DNA of 64,000 bases, from the NCBI RefSeq assembly GCF_009870125.1, contig NC_046681.1:3100001-3164000 (forward strand). The letters are read 5' to 3'. Position 1 is the first letter of the stretch. Each line of letters opens with the position of its first letter. Shown in pieces: positions 34,449 to 45,213 of this stretch. The stretch comes from Drosophila pseudoobscura (Eukaryota; Arthropoda; Insecta; Diptera; Drosophilidae). Made by a program: the position numbers and the translations under genes. The notes under the pieces were generated by a model. The model was not told where the DNA came from. It made no database searches and was given only the letters and a program-made list of their open reading frames with translations.

Positions 34449-37311
34449 TTATTGTGTCATTTCGGCCCGCCCAGCGCCCTTAGGCATCTTTTTGTTCGTC
34501 GAGTCCTCCAACTCCTTCGCTTTGTAGTAATGAGGGGCCACTTCCAGCAGCCACTTGCTTTCGATCTCAATAACCTGCCTCATATACTCCTTGGAGGTGA
34601 AGACCAGCTCATGGTAGAGCACCCAGCGGGGCAGCTCCTCGAAAAGCGAAGAATTCGGATGAATCATAACCGTCTGGTTGTGCTTGATGGTCTTGTAGTG
34701 GCCGCCCTTGGAGAGGCGCGCCACATGGTAGAAATATCCGGCAGTGGCCGCCTTGCGCACATTTATAGTCTCCGGCAGGCAACTGACCATGTCAATCTCG
34801 ACGCGCTGCATCAGGCCTACCAGCTGCTCCCGGACATCGCGCGCCCGCTTCATTGAGCGGTACTGGATGAAGTTTTCGTAGCACCACTGCGTGCTGTAGT
34901 CCGTCTCCGCCCACTGATTGTAGACCTGCAGCAGGCTCAGGTGGTCGCCGTGCATGTGGTTAAAGTTCTTGCGGGCCGTGTCCGCGTGTATGATCTTGTC
35001 TTTGGGCCGATAGAAGATGGCACTGTTCACCGACAGCATTGCCGAAATCGTGACCATCTCCTCAGAACATTTGTACCTGTGGAAGAATCTTCAAGATAAA
35101 GTTTTTGCTTTGGAACAACATTACTTCACTACTCACTTTTCGCTGGCCAGCAACATCTTGCCCATCATGGGATCCACAGGAAATTCGGCCATTCGCCGAC
35201 CCAGCTTGGTCAGCTCCCCATGATGATTGAGAGCACCCAGAGCATAGAGCTGTTCCAGGGCCAGGACGAGTGTCTCGTGAGGGGGTGGATCCAAAAAGTC
35301 AAAGTGTATCAAATCGTTTATGCCCAAGGCCTTGAGCATAAGCACTGCGTTGCCCAGATTGATGCGCTGTATCTCCGGCACCGTGTTGTCCTCCAGCTCA
35401 TGCTTGTACGCCCATGCCGTGTACAGACGGAAGCACTTGCCCGGCGCGGTGCGCCCAGCTCGACCGGCTCGCTGATTTGCCGATGCCTTCGAAATGGGAA
35501 CCACCATCAGGGACTCCATGCCGGTGCGCGAATTGAAGTTGTTTTGCTTGGCAAACCCCGGGTCGATCACATAGACAATGTTGTCGATCGTCAGAGAGGT
35601 CTCTGCTATGTTGGTGGCCAGGATCACTTTACGGGCATTCGGGGGCGTGGGCTCGAAGATTTTAGCCTGCATGTCGCTTGGAAGGTTGGCATAGACGGGA
35701 ATGACGATCAGCTCGCGGATTTTCGAGCCCAGACGCTTGACGCGGTCTTGCAAAACCTCCTGGCAGGTCTCGATCTCATCCTGACCCGTCAGAAACACCA
35801 ATATATCGCCCAAGGGTTGAGTGGCGTGTATCTGCAGCACAGAAACGCAGCAGGCATCAATATAGTCCGCCTCCGGCGCCTTTGTGTAGAATATGTCCAC
35901 CGGATATCGTCTTCCGGGGATGCGGAAGATCGGCGCATCATCGAAGAAGGCCGAGAACTTGTCCGCGTCAAGGGTGGCGCTCGATATGAGCAGCTTAAGC
36001 TCTGGCCGGAAGCGAGCAATGTCCTTGACCAGGCCAAAGAGGATGTCCGTATGCAGAGTGCGCTCGTGGGCCTCGTCAATGATCATCACACTGTATGAGG
36101 CCAAGTCGGGCTCCGAGAGAAACTCACGATGCAGCGTACCGTCCGTCATGTACTTTAGGATGGTTCGGTCCGAGGTGCAGTCCTCGAAGCGTATGCTGTA
36201 GCCCACCTCGTTGCCCAGCTTGACGCCCATCTCCTCGGCTACGCGAGCCGCCACAGACATGGCAGCCACGCGACGCGGCTGCGTGCAGCCAATCATTTTC
36301 TTGTCCTTGGTAAATCCCGCATCGATCAGGTATTGTGGCACCTGGGTGGTCTTGCCCGAACCGGTTTCACCCTCAATGATCAGCACCTGATGCTCCTTAA
36401 CAGCGGCAATGAGATCCTCTTTGAACGGATACACGGGCAGCGAGCGACGCGTCTCGTCCAGTGTCAGCCGTTTGCGTTCTTTTTCCGTTAACTCCGGCTG
36501 GCGGCTGGAGGACTTTTCGCGACTGCCGTCGAGCGTCAGGGCCTGAATGAAATCAATCTGATCGTCCAACAGCAGCTCATACTCCTCCTCGGCCTTGACG
36601 TCCTTGGCGCCAAACTGGAAACGGGCTGAGGCCAACTGCTCGGCTTCCCACTTCTTTTGCTCGGGATTGGGCTGCCTCTCGAAGTCGTCCACCTCGACAT
36701 ACTCAGCTGAGAAAGAGAAGAACATCAGGTGTGCATTCGCAGCTTGCAGATTCACTTACAGCGCTCGCCTTTCTTCATGTCCTGCGGCATGTGATAGCGC
36801 TGTACGCGCTCTAGCTCCCGCGCCTTCTCATGCTCCTTGGCGATGTTCAGCAGCTGCTTTTTGTACTGGCGCTCCTCCCGCTCGCGCTTGGTCAACCTGG
36901 GAAGCGGAAAACGGATCATTAGTGCTAAACGGTTACCCATTGAGCATGAAAAGTCGCTTACACGCTCTCCTCGAAGAGATACTCGTCGTCCAAAATATCC
37001 GCCTCCAGCTCGGCCACTTTGTCATCCTTGCGCTTTTCAAGGTACTGGCGTCGCGATTGCAGGCGCAGGTGTGGCACGATCTTGTCCCGATCCTCGTGCT
37101 CCAGCTTCAAGCGTTTGGTGGCTTCCTCGATAGCCTTGCGGCCACCGGCGGAGTCTACCACCTTGCGTGTGCGGTCCTCATCCCGCTGCTTCAGACGATT
37201 GGCGAACTCATCTCGCTCCTGCAAGTCCTTCAGCCTCGACTCCTCCTCGCTGTCCGGCTCCTCAGCACTGCTGCTGCTGCCAGCCGTTCGTTTCCTGCTT
37301 CTGCTCGACAT
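34449..37311 (-). CDS. l(2)37Cb: DEAH-box RNA helicase, DHX16/Prp2 type
   Basis: Spliceosomal ATPase that remodels the activated spliceosome before the first splicing step. Four exons: 37311-36962, 36896-36760, 36706-35137 and 35076-34449, with consensus junctions (GT|GTAAGC/CCCAG|GTTGA; T|GTAAGT/CTCAG|CTGAG; AAAA|GTGAGT/CACAG|GTACA). Total 894 residues, as in D. melanogaster. The N-terminus is charged ([17 protein letters not shown]). The helicase core has GETGSGKT (about 275-282), DEAH (373-376), [23 protein letters not shown] and QRAGRAGR, then the winged-helix/ratchet and OB regions ([29 protein letters not shown]). The start at MSSRSRKR is chosen over an upstream Met at 37371 because the latter lies in 5'UTR sequence. 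Divergent from the TFIIIC gene, with a DRE between them. Confidence 0.97.
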
Positions 37312-37404
37312 TTTCCGTAAACAATAAACAATCAATAGGCGCAAAATCGAAACGGTGTGACAGCACAACAAGGTGAGTCAGCCATGCCATAAATTTGATC
37401 GACT

Positions 37405-37412
37405 TATCGATA
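37405..37412. promoter_or_regulatory. DRE in divergent promoter
   Basis: TATCGATA between l(2)37Cb (start 37311, minus) and the TFIIIC gene (start 37537, plus). It is a DREF-type element probably shared by both housekeeping genes. Confidence 0.7.
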
Positions 37413-37536
37413 CAAAATAACGCATCTCTAGGAAGGTTGCAAGGTGAGTTACCTAGAGAGGGAGGTCGAAAAAAGCCATCCAAAATGTCAGGCGGCGTGC
37501 TGAGAATGTTTTAAAACCAATTTATTCCAACCAACT

Positions 37537-39136
37537 ATGTCGCGTCAGTTGAGTTTCAATCCCCGTAAGGAATATGAATTGATTGAGTACCCTGGCCGTG
37601 TGGTCCATCCGGACCGTATGCTGGGCACCTTGGGCGGCATTGTGAACGTTTCAAAAGTAAGTGGCTGAATCGCTCACAGTTCGATCTGCATTCTCATCTG
37701 CTTGTTCCCAGGTATTGGGCGATGAGGTAAAGCGACTGGAACTGCGCTTTCATCCACAAAACCCCTACAATAAGCCCGCCTTTGGAGATTGCACAGACAA
37801 GACTGGCGTCCTGCTCTCGGTCACTGTGCGGCGGCATAAGCGGGACAAGCTGCGACCTCCACAGTATTTCGTTCACGTTCTAGGGCACTGCAGCCGCAGC
37901 TTCTCCTTTGAATGTGAGTTCTCGTACCGAGATTAACCAGGCAGCTATTAGACAATAACCCCGGACTGTCCTAGCGCTCTGTGACTTTCAGTACTTGCCG
38001 CTGTGGGCCACGCCACAGAGTGACAATGGCCTCGCTGCGACGAAGCTCACGTATGCCCTGGAGCAAACGCAGCCGACGGACGTGACCGACCTGGAGTTCT
38101 TCAAGTGAGTGCGAGGGTTCAGACGATGGGTCAGACCAGAATAACAGCCGCTTCTTGCAGGCGCGGGCAGAGTCAGCTCCTTTGCCTGCCCGAGCTGTTT
38201 GCCCGTGTGGACCTTGTCCATACGGGAAACTACCGCATCGACGGCGCGGAGGATGGCCTGCAGGAGGTACTGGGAGTGCTTACAAAGTCAACGTATGACA
38301 GCTATGATGTGATCTCATTCAACATGCAGGACACCTTTCCCACCCAGGCAGACGCGCAAATTTTAAAACGCCTCAAGGTGAAGTACGTTTCCGATGAACA
38401 ATTTGCACGCGTTCAGAAATTATTCGATGAGTGCCCCATATGGACGCGCATAGCTCTACTGTACGAGTCTGGCGTGGGCACCGACAAGCTCAAGTGCATT
38501 ATACCGTCGCTAGCTTTTTACTTCAGCAACGGACCCTGGCGAACGCTGTACGTGCGCTATGGCTACGATCCGCGCAAGGATTTCAACAGTCGGCACTACC
38601 AGACCTTTGACTTTCGCCTGCGCTTTGGCACTGGAGTCTCCGAGTTTGTCTACTCCAGGAAGTCGGCCAAACTGAAAATGACCTCTGCTGCTGCGGCCGA
38701 GGAGCCAAAGTGCGATCTTGTCCAGAATATCGACTATCCCTACTTCGACGAGCACAAGTTGCCCCGCTCCAGGCAGTGCATGCTTCGCTACTGCGACGTC
38801 CGCATCCAAAAAATTCAGGATATGCTGGAGAAGATTCCCACCCCCCTTACTGGCGCCATTTGCAACGAACGCACCGGGTGGCTCCCTCCCAGCTTCGATG
38901 CTCAGGTGAGACAGATTGTCTGTGCCACCATTAGCGACCTGTTGCGCAGCCATTACCGCAAGGAGCACCTAATGGCCGAGGTTGAGGCGGTGCCACAGGC
39001 CGATGAGGAGGACGATGGCGAAGATGAGGAGACTCAGGAAGAGGACATGGAGCTTGACGACTCCCAGACAATGAACAGCTCCGAGAACTACGTGGACAAG
39101 GACATCGAACAGCTGTTCGATAATATCACGAGCTGA
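37537..39136 (+). CDS. TFIIIC subunit, GTF3C5 (TFIIIC63) type
   Basis: Subunit of the RNA polymerase III factor TFIIIC, which binds the A/B boxes of tRNA genes. Exons 37537-37656, 37712-37913, 37975-38104 and 38161-39136; total 475 residues. Junctions: TCAAAA|GTAAGT, GAAT|GTGAGT and TTCAA|GTGAGT, with acceptors CCCAG|GTATT, TCCTAG|CGCTC and TTGCAG|GCGCG. The third exon reads LCDFQYLPLW, a conserved GTF3C5 block. The middle has IWTRIALLYESG and WRTLYVRYGYDPRKD, also typical, and the C-terminus is a long Asp/Glu tail. It starts about 225 bp from the divergent l(2)37Cb, and an AATAAA lies at 39180. In D. melanogaster the gene is one of the l(2)37C loci; I do not give the letter because I am not certain of it. 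Confidence 0.88.
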
Positions 39137-39179
39137 TTCGGATCCGGTGGCTGCCTTTTTATATTTATTTAGTAAAGTC

Positions 39180-39185
39180 AATAAA
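39180..39185 (+). terminator. Polyadenylation signal of the TFIIIC gene
   Basis: AATAAA 44 bp after the stop codon. Confidence 0.65.
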
Positions 39186-39189
39186 GTCT

Positions 39190-39730
39190 TTCCAGAAAGC
39201 AGAATACGAAGGCATACATTCTCAAGGCGAAACGATCGTCCAAGCGTCTGGCGTCTTTACATATATGAAGCATCAAAGAGGGGCAAAATGCGCATTAATT
39301 AAGTATTATGCATTCCCCTGATCGGATACTTGAAATGCAGGAGGATGATGACGAGCAGGACATTTCTGGGCAAAGACGACATTCAGACGATAAATATTCA
39401 ACAATTTTCTTTGATTTAATTATGTTTTCCGGATGGTGAGAAGAATGAGAATGAGTTCAAATCAGTATAAAATTATCAAAAAATATGTTTTTCTTTTTTT
39501 GCAATTTTGGCTGCTTTTCTATCTCCTAATCGGCTGGGCTCGGAGGCAGACTTTCCGAGGCTTTCGATGGGCTTATCACTATCATTCCCCCTTCTTAATG
39601 GATCTCCTCATCTTTGCTACTGATGGATCTCTGCCGATCGACACTAGACAGAGAAAAATTCAAAATCAACAGCAGAAAATTCTGATCAAGCATAGGCGCG
39701 GCCTTTATTTTGAAAATTTCGGATACAGAT
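39190..39730. other. Convergent 3' flank, no gene
   Basis: Between the TFIIIC gene and asparaginyl-tRNA synthetase. No supported coding sequence. Confidence 0.6.
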
Positions 39731-39936
39731 AGATGGTTAGAGACTATGAATACAGCAGAAGCTGTAAATAGTTGAGTTCAAGGATTTGTTGTCTAAATGC
39801 TGACGCAAGATGGATAGCTGGATGCAGATACAGATACAGATAGATGGTTAGAGACTATGAATAGAGCACAAGCTTTAAATAGTTGAGTTCAAGGATTTGC
39901 TGTCTAAATGCTGACGCAAGATGGATAGCTGGATGC
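39731..39936. repeat. 111-bp tandem duplication at the AsnRS 3' end
   Basis: AGATGGTTAGAGACTATGAA occurs at 39731 and again at 39842, and the following ~100 bp repeats with a few substitutions up to AGATGGATAGCTGGATGC. Between the copies are three CAGATA units. The second copy ends at the AsnRS stop codon, so the duplication lies in its 3'UTR. Confidence 0.85.
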
Positions 39937-41741
39937 TTAGGGCTTGCATCTGTCGAGGAAACGGGGATAGAGGCAAACCTCGCGAATGTGGTAGCGGTTG
40001 AGTAGCCAGCAGAGGAAGCGTTCCAGACCCAGACCATAGCCGCCATGTGGAAGCGTTCCGTAGATGCGTTGATCGGTGTACCAGTAATAGGGCTTGGGGT
40101 CGATGCCCTCGCGCTGATAGCCCTTGAGCAGCTCCTCACTGTCGAAGATCCTCATGGAGCCCCCGACGATTTCGCCTACATTGGGAAGCAGCACGTCTAC
40201 GCTTTCGGTAATAGTCTTATCCTCCGGGCAGCGAGACATGTAGAACGATTTGATCTCGGCCGGGAAGCGACACAGCATTATGGGCTCGTTGATGGCATCG
40301 GTCATCTTGCGCTCGGGGGCCTCTGGGATGTCCTCGCCAAACTCGTAGAATGTGCCGTCATCCTTGGTCACGTTGTTCTCCTTCAGCCATTTGATGGCAT
40401 CGGAATAGTTCATGCGTCGGAAGGGCTTCGTTGGCGGCTTAAAGTCGGGGTTCAGCTCCTTCACAAGATTGCCCCATGGGGACTTCAGCACACGGTCGAC
40501 CACGTCGCAGACGAGGTCCTCCAGGCGATCCAAGAGGTCGTCAAATGTGAGGAAGGGACACTCCGCCTCTATGTGTGTGTACTCGGCCAGATGGCGGCGA
40601 GTGCGACTCTGCTCCGCCCGATAACTTTGGGCAATAGTGAAGACATCGCCCAAAGCCGGGAGACAGGTCTCCAGATACAGTTGCGAGCTCTGGGTGAGAT
40701 AGGCCTCCTCACTGAAGTATTGAAGCTTGAACAGCGTGGAGCCCCCCTCCACCTGGGTCTGCACCAATGTGGGAGGCGTCACCTCATTGTAACCACGTGC
40801 CAAATAGTGCGCCCGGAAGGCCTGCATCACCACAGACCGCATCTTGAGCACCTTGGAGGTGTTCTCGCCACGGATCATGATGTGCCGGTTGTCCAGCTGG
40901 ACATCCGGCTGCGCCTCCTCATTTAGTATAGCGTCGGCGCCACCCGGTGGCGCCAGTCCGATCAGCTCCCAGTAGTCTACATTGAGCTCATGACCGCCGG
41001 GTGCGGTCTTGCCCTCTGGGATCAGCTTCAGAGTGCCAAACAGAACAACAGTGCTCTCGGTGCTCAGGGTGAGAGCGTCGTACGTCTGGCAGAGCTGGTC
41101 GTTGAGCACGCACTGCAGGAACCCAGTGCCATCCCTCAGCGTGATGAAGATCAGGGCCTTTCCCTGACGCCGCAAGCGATGCACCCAGCCATAGATCTTC
41201 ACTCGAGATCCACGGTTCTCGGTGCCCTCCATGATGCGGATTTTGCGTGCCACGGGCCAACTGGGGTCCTCCGAGATCTTAACATTGCGCGCCTCCTCGA
41301 GGTTCTGCTGGCGCTTCTCGGCATCCCCAGCCTCACGCTGGTGCTTCTCGGCGTTCTTGTGTCCCTCGCGCACGAACAGCTTCTGGATCTTCTTCAGCTG
41401 GGACTTGGCGGCCGGCTCGAAGGACTCGGCGGCGTTCGGGTCCTTGCTATCCACGTAGATTGTTGGGAACGGCTCCTTGCCGGCATGGCGCATCGCCTGC
41501 AGGATGCTCTTATAGGGCTTGGCCTCGCTGCCGTCTCCAGACTCGTCGCTGCCGCTTTTCTCAGAAGTGAAGAGGGCGCCTGCACAGGAAGGAGCAGACA
41601 CATACACACACGGACGTATAAGTATGAATATTGATGCACATTGCAGCGATTGACAACGTGGACGGCAGGCAGGCACATGTGGTTCTTTAAAAAACAACAA
41701 ATATACTTACTTAAGGTTAAGTCAGCCAAATCAGCGGGCAT
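39937..41741 (-). CDS. AsnRS: Asparaginyl-tRNA synthetase, cytosolic
   Basis: Charges tRNA-Asn. Exon 1 is 41741-41711 (MPADLADLTL), donor TTAA|GTAAGT; exon 2 is 41579-39937 from the acceptor GTGCAG|GCGCC, giving 557 residues. Domains in order: a lysine-rich N-terminal extension with a coiled-coil part (KLFVREGHKNAEKHQREAGD), an OB-fold anticodon-binding domain (VKIYGWVHRLRRQGKAL), and a class II catalytic core with motif 2 (SYRAEQSRTRRHLAEYTHIE) and motif 3 (GGYGLGLERFL). It is divergent from DCTN6 and convergent with the TFIIIC gene. It carries the tandem duplication in its 3'UTR. Confidence 0.96.
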
Positions 41742-42117
41742 TTTGTTCGACAATGATGACTAATAAGGAGTGTAGTTTTCTGTCGGATCTCGCGAAAAAT
41801 CTTCTTAAAATCTGCTCAAAATTTCATCAGATCAGATCCACTTATTCGATAGTCGCGTACACCTCGATAACAGAATGGCGATGTTTTGGTTTTTTTTAGC
41901 ACATTTCGGTGTAAAACCATCGAAGGTTTGAAAATATCCTGCGTTGGATTTCGCTGCCCCAAGCTTAGGTTGCTTATTAGGTTTTTTTTTTGGTTTTAAA
42001 TCATCTCAAGGATGATCGGATTTAGGTTTATTGCATTGGCTTGTCACTTATTTTGTATCCCCTCACCTCAACCAAATTGTGATCAGATATATCGCACAGT
42101 TTTACAGCCATCGATGA

Positions 42118-42125
42118 TATCGATA
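42118..42125. promoter_or_regulatory. DRE upstream of DCTN6
   Basis: TATCGATA 43 bp upstream of the DCTN6 start codon, in the intergenic DNA shared with AsnRS. Weaker half-matches (TTCGATAG, CTCGATAA) lie at about 41.85-41.87 kb. Confidence 0.7.
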
Positions 42126-42167
42126 GCTGAGAAAAACATAAACAAATTGGAAAACAAAACGCGAAAA

Positions 42168-42807
42168 ATGCCCTCTGAAAACAGGTGAGATTTGCAAATA
42201 AACGCAGCTATTGCAGGTGTGGTGAGCCAAGCAGTGGATATTGTATGTTCCCCCAACCCATTCCAGCATTAAGGTAATGCCCAAGGCAGTGGTTTGCGAG
42301 GAGAGCAACCTCCGCGGTGACATCACCTTCTCCGCTGGCTGCGTTGTACACCCCAGTGCAACGGTCTTCGCAGAGGCTGGGCCCATCATCATTGGGGAGA
42401 ACTGCATTCTGGAGGAGTACACCACCATCGCCCACCGGCTGCAGGTTGGGGCCAGATGGGATGCCAACAACATCCTCAGTATTGGAACACACAACGTCTT
42501 TGAGGTGGGCTGCACGGTGGAGGCGACCCGCATCGGGGATAAGAACGTGTTCGAGAGCAAGTGCTATGTGGGCCCGGGCGTTACCGTGCCAAGCGGCTGC
42601 GTGATTGGGGCCGGCATACGGATGCACACGGCCCAGCTGCTGCCGGAAAACACCATCGTGTATGGTCAGCAGGCACTGCAGCGCGAGGCGATCGAGAAGC
42701 AGGGCTCCCAGACGCTGCAAATCGACTTCCTCCGCAAGGTCCTGCCTAATTACCATCACCTGCGGAAGCCCAATCACGACCCAAAAAAGGCGCGCAGCGT
42801 CGTTTAG
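42168..42807 (+). CDS. DCTN6: Dynactin subunit 6 (p27)
   Basis: Pointed-end complex subunit of dynactin, the cofactor of cytoplasmic dynein. Exon 1 is 17 nt (42168-42184, MPSEN, donor AACAG|GTGAGA); exon 2 is 42267-42807 after TTCCAG|CATTA. Total 185 residues, close to the ~190 of vertebrate p27. Hexapeptide repeats of a left-handed beta helix run through the middle (VVCEESNLRGDITFSAGCVVHP, IIIGENCILEEYTTIAHR, VGPGVTVPSGCVIGAG), followed by a C-terminal helix. It has a DRE 43 bp upstream. Its stop codon is only 7 bp from the stop codon of the convergent POLR1D gene, so the mRNAs must overlap. Confidence 0.92.
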
Positions 42808-42814
42808 AAATCAC

Positions 42815-43204
42815 TTATGTACTTTCTTGTCCCACTCTGGCATTCATAGCATTAAAGTTATCCATCTCCTTCCCAAAGGTGTCTATAGTGTGGTCGCACA
42901 GAGCCTCCAGATCCTCGAGGCCGCGCTTGAGAAGGTCTACGGCACGGTCCCGGCGTGACTGTATGCGGAAGTGCAGCTTCTGCTCGGTGGGATGGGGGAT
43001 AGTGTAGCCGCAGAAGTCCACCTCTGGGTACCGGGCAATAATCGTCTTCAGAGCGTTGCCCAGTGTATGTCCCTCGTTCAGGAACACAAAGGTGCGGGAT
43101 CCCTCGCCATTCTTCTCGTCGCCTGCAAGCTGCGGTTATCGGATCAGTGGTTATCATATTTTTTTTTCCTGTTTTTGTGCACTAACCTCTGCTAAGGCTC
43201 CCAT
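42815..43204 (-). CDS. Polr1D: RNA polymerase I/III subunit POLR1D (AC19)
   Basis: Small alpha-like subunit shared by RNA polymerases I and III. Exon 1 is 43204-43187 (ATG GGA GCC TTA GCA GAG|GTTAGT); exon 2 is 43129-42815 after CCGCAG|CTTGCAGG. Only this acceptor keeps frame; the nearby TTGCAG|GCGAC would not. The 110-residue product reads MGALAE/LAGDEKNGEGSRTFVF, then LNEGHTLGNALKTIIARYP and VDFCGYTIPHPTEQKLHFRI, the conserved dimerisation core of AC19, and a helical C-terminus. Two DRE-like elements lie about 100 bp upstream. In D. melanogaster I believe this is l(2)37Cg, but I am not fully sure of that name. Confidence 0.92.
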
Positions 43205-43303
43205 TTTGTTTAGGCTCGTTCTTCTTTGGGTTTGTTTACAATAAAAAACAAAAAACGTGCAACCCCATGCGATAGACTGGAGGTGTCAAACCATCGAGGG
43301 CAC

Positions 43304-43320
43304 TATCGATAGTATCGATG
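43304..43320. promoter_or_regulatory. Paired DRE elements upstream of POLR1D
   Basis: TATCGATA (43304-43311) and TATCGATG (43313-43320), about 100 bp upstream of the start codon on the minus strand. Confidence 0.7.
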
Positions 43321-43330
43321 GCCCATCACT

Positions 43331-44220
43331 ATATACATGCTTTCTAAAAGTTCAAGAACAAGACTTTTGTCCATTGGAGGAAAAAAAAATAGATGATCCC
43401 TATACCAGGCCAATTTAGCTTGCCTTCTTTATAAATAATTTTTTCTTAACCCCCTTAAATAGGGCGCGCACCACTCGTATCCAGTCGATAATATGATGAC
43501 CGAACTTGAATCGGGTATTGAATCGGTAATAGCCGGTAAGCAACAATGAGCTTTGAATTATGTTTGGATCGACATATGGTGATGATTCGGAACTGCATTT
43601 CCCAACCATTGACCAGGTGAACCATTCGGCTGAGCCTCTTTAAAAAGGGTGAATATGCCGCAATTATTGGGGAATATTAACAATATCCGAACATGCTGTC
43701 CGTGGCCCGTTTCAGCAGGTACTTGCCATGTCATGTGGTCAGTATAACGGACTCCGGGACTAGTATTAAAATTGGTATTGATAAGTTAGTTTTAATATGT
43801 ATTTGACATACACTACTTATAATATATCTATATAAACTTAGTTTATCATGTGGTTTGCCCTTTACCACTTACCCTTTAAATATAGCGGACATTACCGGAA
43901 CCGGTTTTGTTAACTGAAACGGTTTTGAAACGGAAACGATGCGATTTTTGCTTTCGGCCAATGAAAACCGTCAAAAATGTTTTTCACTACAATGCTGCAG
44001 CAACAAGTTTGACGGTTTTTGACGATTTTCATTGCCCATTCTTATGTTAAATGCGTATTCCATGCACAAAGTTGCATGGCAACATTAATTTGTAAACCGT
44101 GTTTTAGTCAAAATGCAATTAATGCAAGTAATTAAAAGTAGTTAACCTTGTATAAAATGTATTCATCAATAGGATAAAAGTATGTGGGCAAAGCTGAAAG
44201 ATCTATATAACTAGTAATAT
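43331..44220. other. Intergenic DNA with a small hairpin
   Basis: No supported gene. AT-rich, with a 19-bp imperfect inverted repeat at 43959-44034. Confidence 0.55.
43959..44034. repeat. Inverted repeat, 19-bp arms
   Basis: CAATGAAAACCGTCAAAAA (43959-43977) pairs with the reverse complement at 44016-44034 with one mismatch, around a 38-base loop. It is possibly a remnant of a small inverted-repeat element. Confidence 0.65.
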
Positions 44221-44224
44221 TAGA

Positions 44225-44425
44225 CGGAATATCGAAAGCGAGGAATATGTATAATAGAACTTGAATTCGTCAGTATATTTACGGTATATTTGTTTAATGA
44301 GACGGTATATTTTGGTATATTTCTGAGGGTAGGACCACTAACCATACAGTATAGTATATATACTGTATGGTTAGTGGTAGGACGGAATATTTTAGCGATA
44401 AATTCCCGGTCACACTGCTCTCACG
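44225..44425 (+). promoter_or_regulatory. Promoter module of the 44.4-kb gene (probable brat)
   Basis: It contains TTTGGTATATTTCTGAGGGT (motif 6-like) and CGGTCACACTGCTCTCACG (44407-44425, motif 1). The module is the inverted relative of the l(2)37Cc promoter; the last 19 bases are identical in both. Transcription to the right would start close to 44420. Confidence 0.7.
44335..44377. mobile_element. Tiny palindromic insertion in the promoter
   Basis: Perfect 19-bp inverted repeat (CCACTAACCATACAGTATA) with a 5-base loop. TAGGAC occurs on both sides, like a target duplication. The related promoter at 33.43-33.6 kb lacks it at the equivalent place. The arm sequence recurs at about 33.99 kb. 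Confidence 0.5.
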
Positions 44426-44874
44426 ACTAAATCGTGTTTTTTTTTGTTTTAAAATACGAATTTGGTGTTAATTTTGCACTGCATTTGACTCTGCTGCTGT
44501 TCGTTAATTCGTTAATTTGGGCTTGTAATTCGTTTAGTTTTCCCCAGAGCAGCATAATATTTGTGCCAGCAGTGAGCCGGTCTTGTGATTGTATCTCTGT
44601 GTTTGTTTGAACGCGCAAAAAGTCTTAAGCAGCAGAAAAGGCGGCAAAAGAGAAGCAAAGAACTAAACCAAACCAGTACCGCTGTTGGCAAGGCGAAGCT
44701 GCAGCAAAAAAAAAAAAACTGCAACGGCAAACATAATTATTTTCGCAACGCGCTGAGCGTGTGTCGGTGTGCAGCTCAAAAACATCGACACTCGGACGCA
44801 CACCTTGGCGTTTTCGCGCCCAGTTTTGTCTTTTGGCACCGAAGACCAGCCGACGGGAATAAACTGCAATACAG
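44426..44874 (+). other. Probable 5'UTR exon of the 44.4-kb gene
   Basis: CAG/AAC-rich, stop-containing sequence downstream of the motif-1 promoter, ending at a possible donor ATACAG|GTTTGT. By synteny with D. melanogaster 37C the gene is likely brat. The boundaries are tentative. Confidence 0.4.
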
Positions 44875-44982
44875 GTTTGTATGAAACAGCAACAAATACA
44901 GTGAAATATAGTAATAAAGTGAATAAATACGCTTATTGAACTCCAAAGCTTCGCCAAAGAGAGTGTCACTTTGATTTTGGCC

Positions 44983-45213
44983 ATGACAGCCACGCCTCCC
45001 TCCGGCCACAATCCAAATTATGCAAATTCATGCATTGCACACGCACACACAGACAACATAACAGACACACAGGCAGCTGCCGCTGCCGCTGCCGCTGCGG
45101 CGTCGACGGAGACGTCGAAGCCAGCGAAGGCGGAAGCGAACGCCGACAGCAGATTTGGCGTTCTGTTTTGTTGTGTCGTCGTGTACAATTTGATACATTC
45201 GGTTAATAAATAA
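44983..45213 (+). CDS. Small ORF, MTATPPSGHNPN..., unknown
   Basis: 76 codons from ATG 44983. It begins MTATPPSGHNPNYANS, has a ten-residue Ala run, then TETSKPAKAEANADS, and ends VYNLIHSVNK. An AATAAA (45205-45210) overlaps the stop region, so an unspliced or intronically polyadenylated transcript from the 44.4-kb promoter could end here. I see no good donor inside. The Thr/Pro/Ala/Lys composition resembles the exon at 49784. It may be a real short isoform or a chance frame in 5'UTR sequence. Confidence 0.3.
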   Translation: MTATPPSGHNPNYANSCIAHAHTDNITDTQAAAAAAAAAASTETSKPAKAEANADSRFGVLFCCVVVYNLIHSVNK

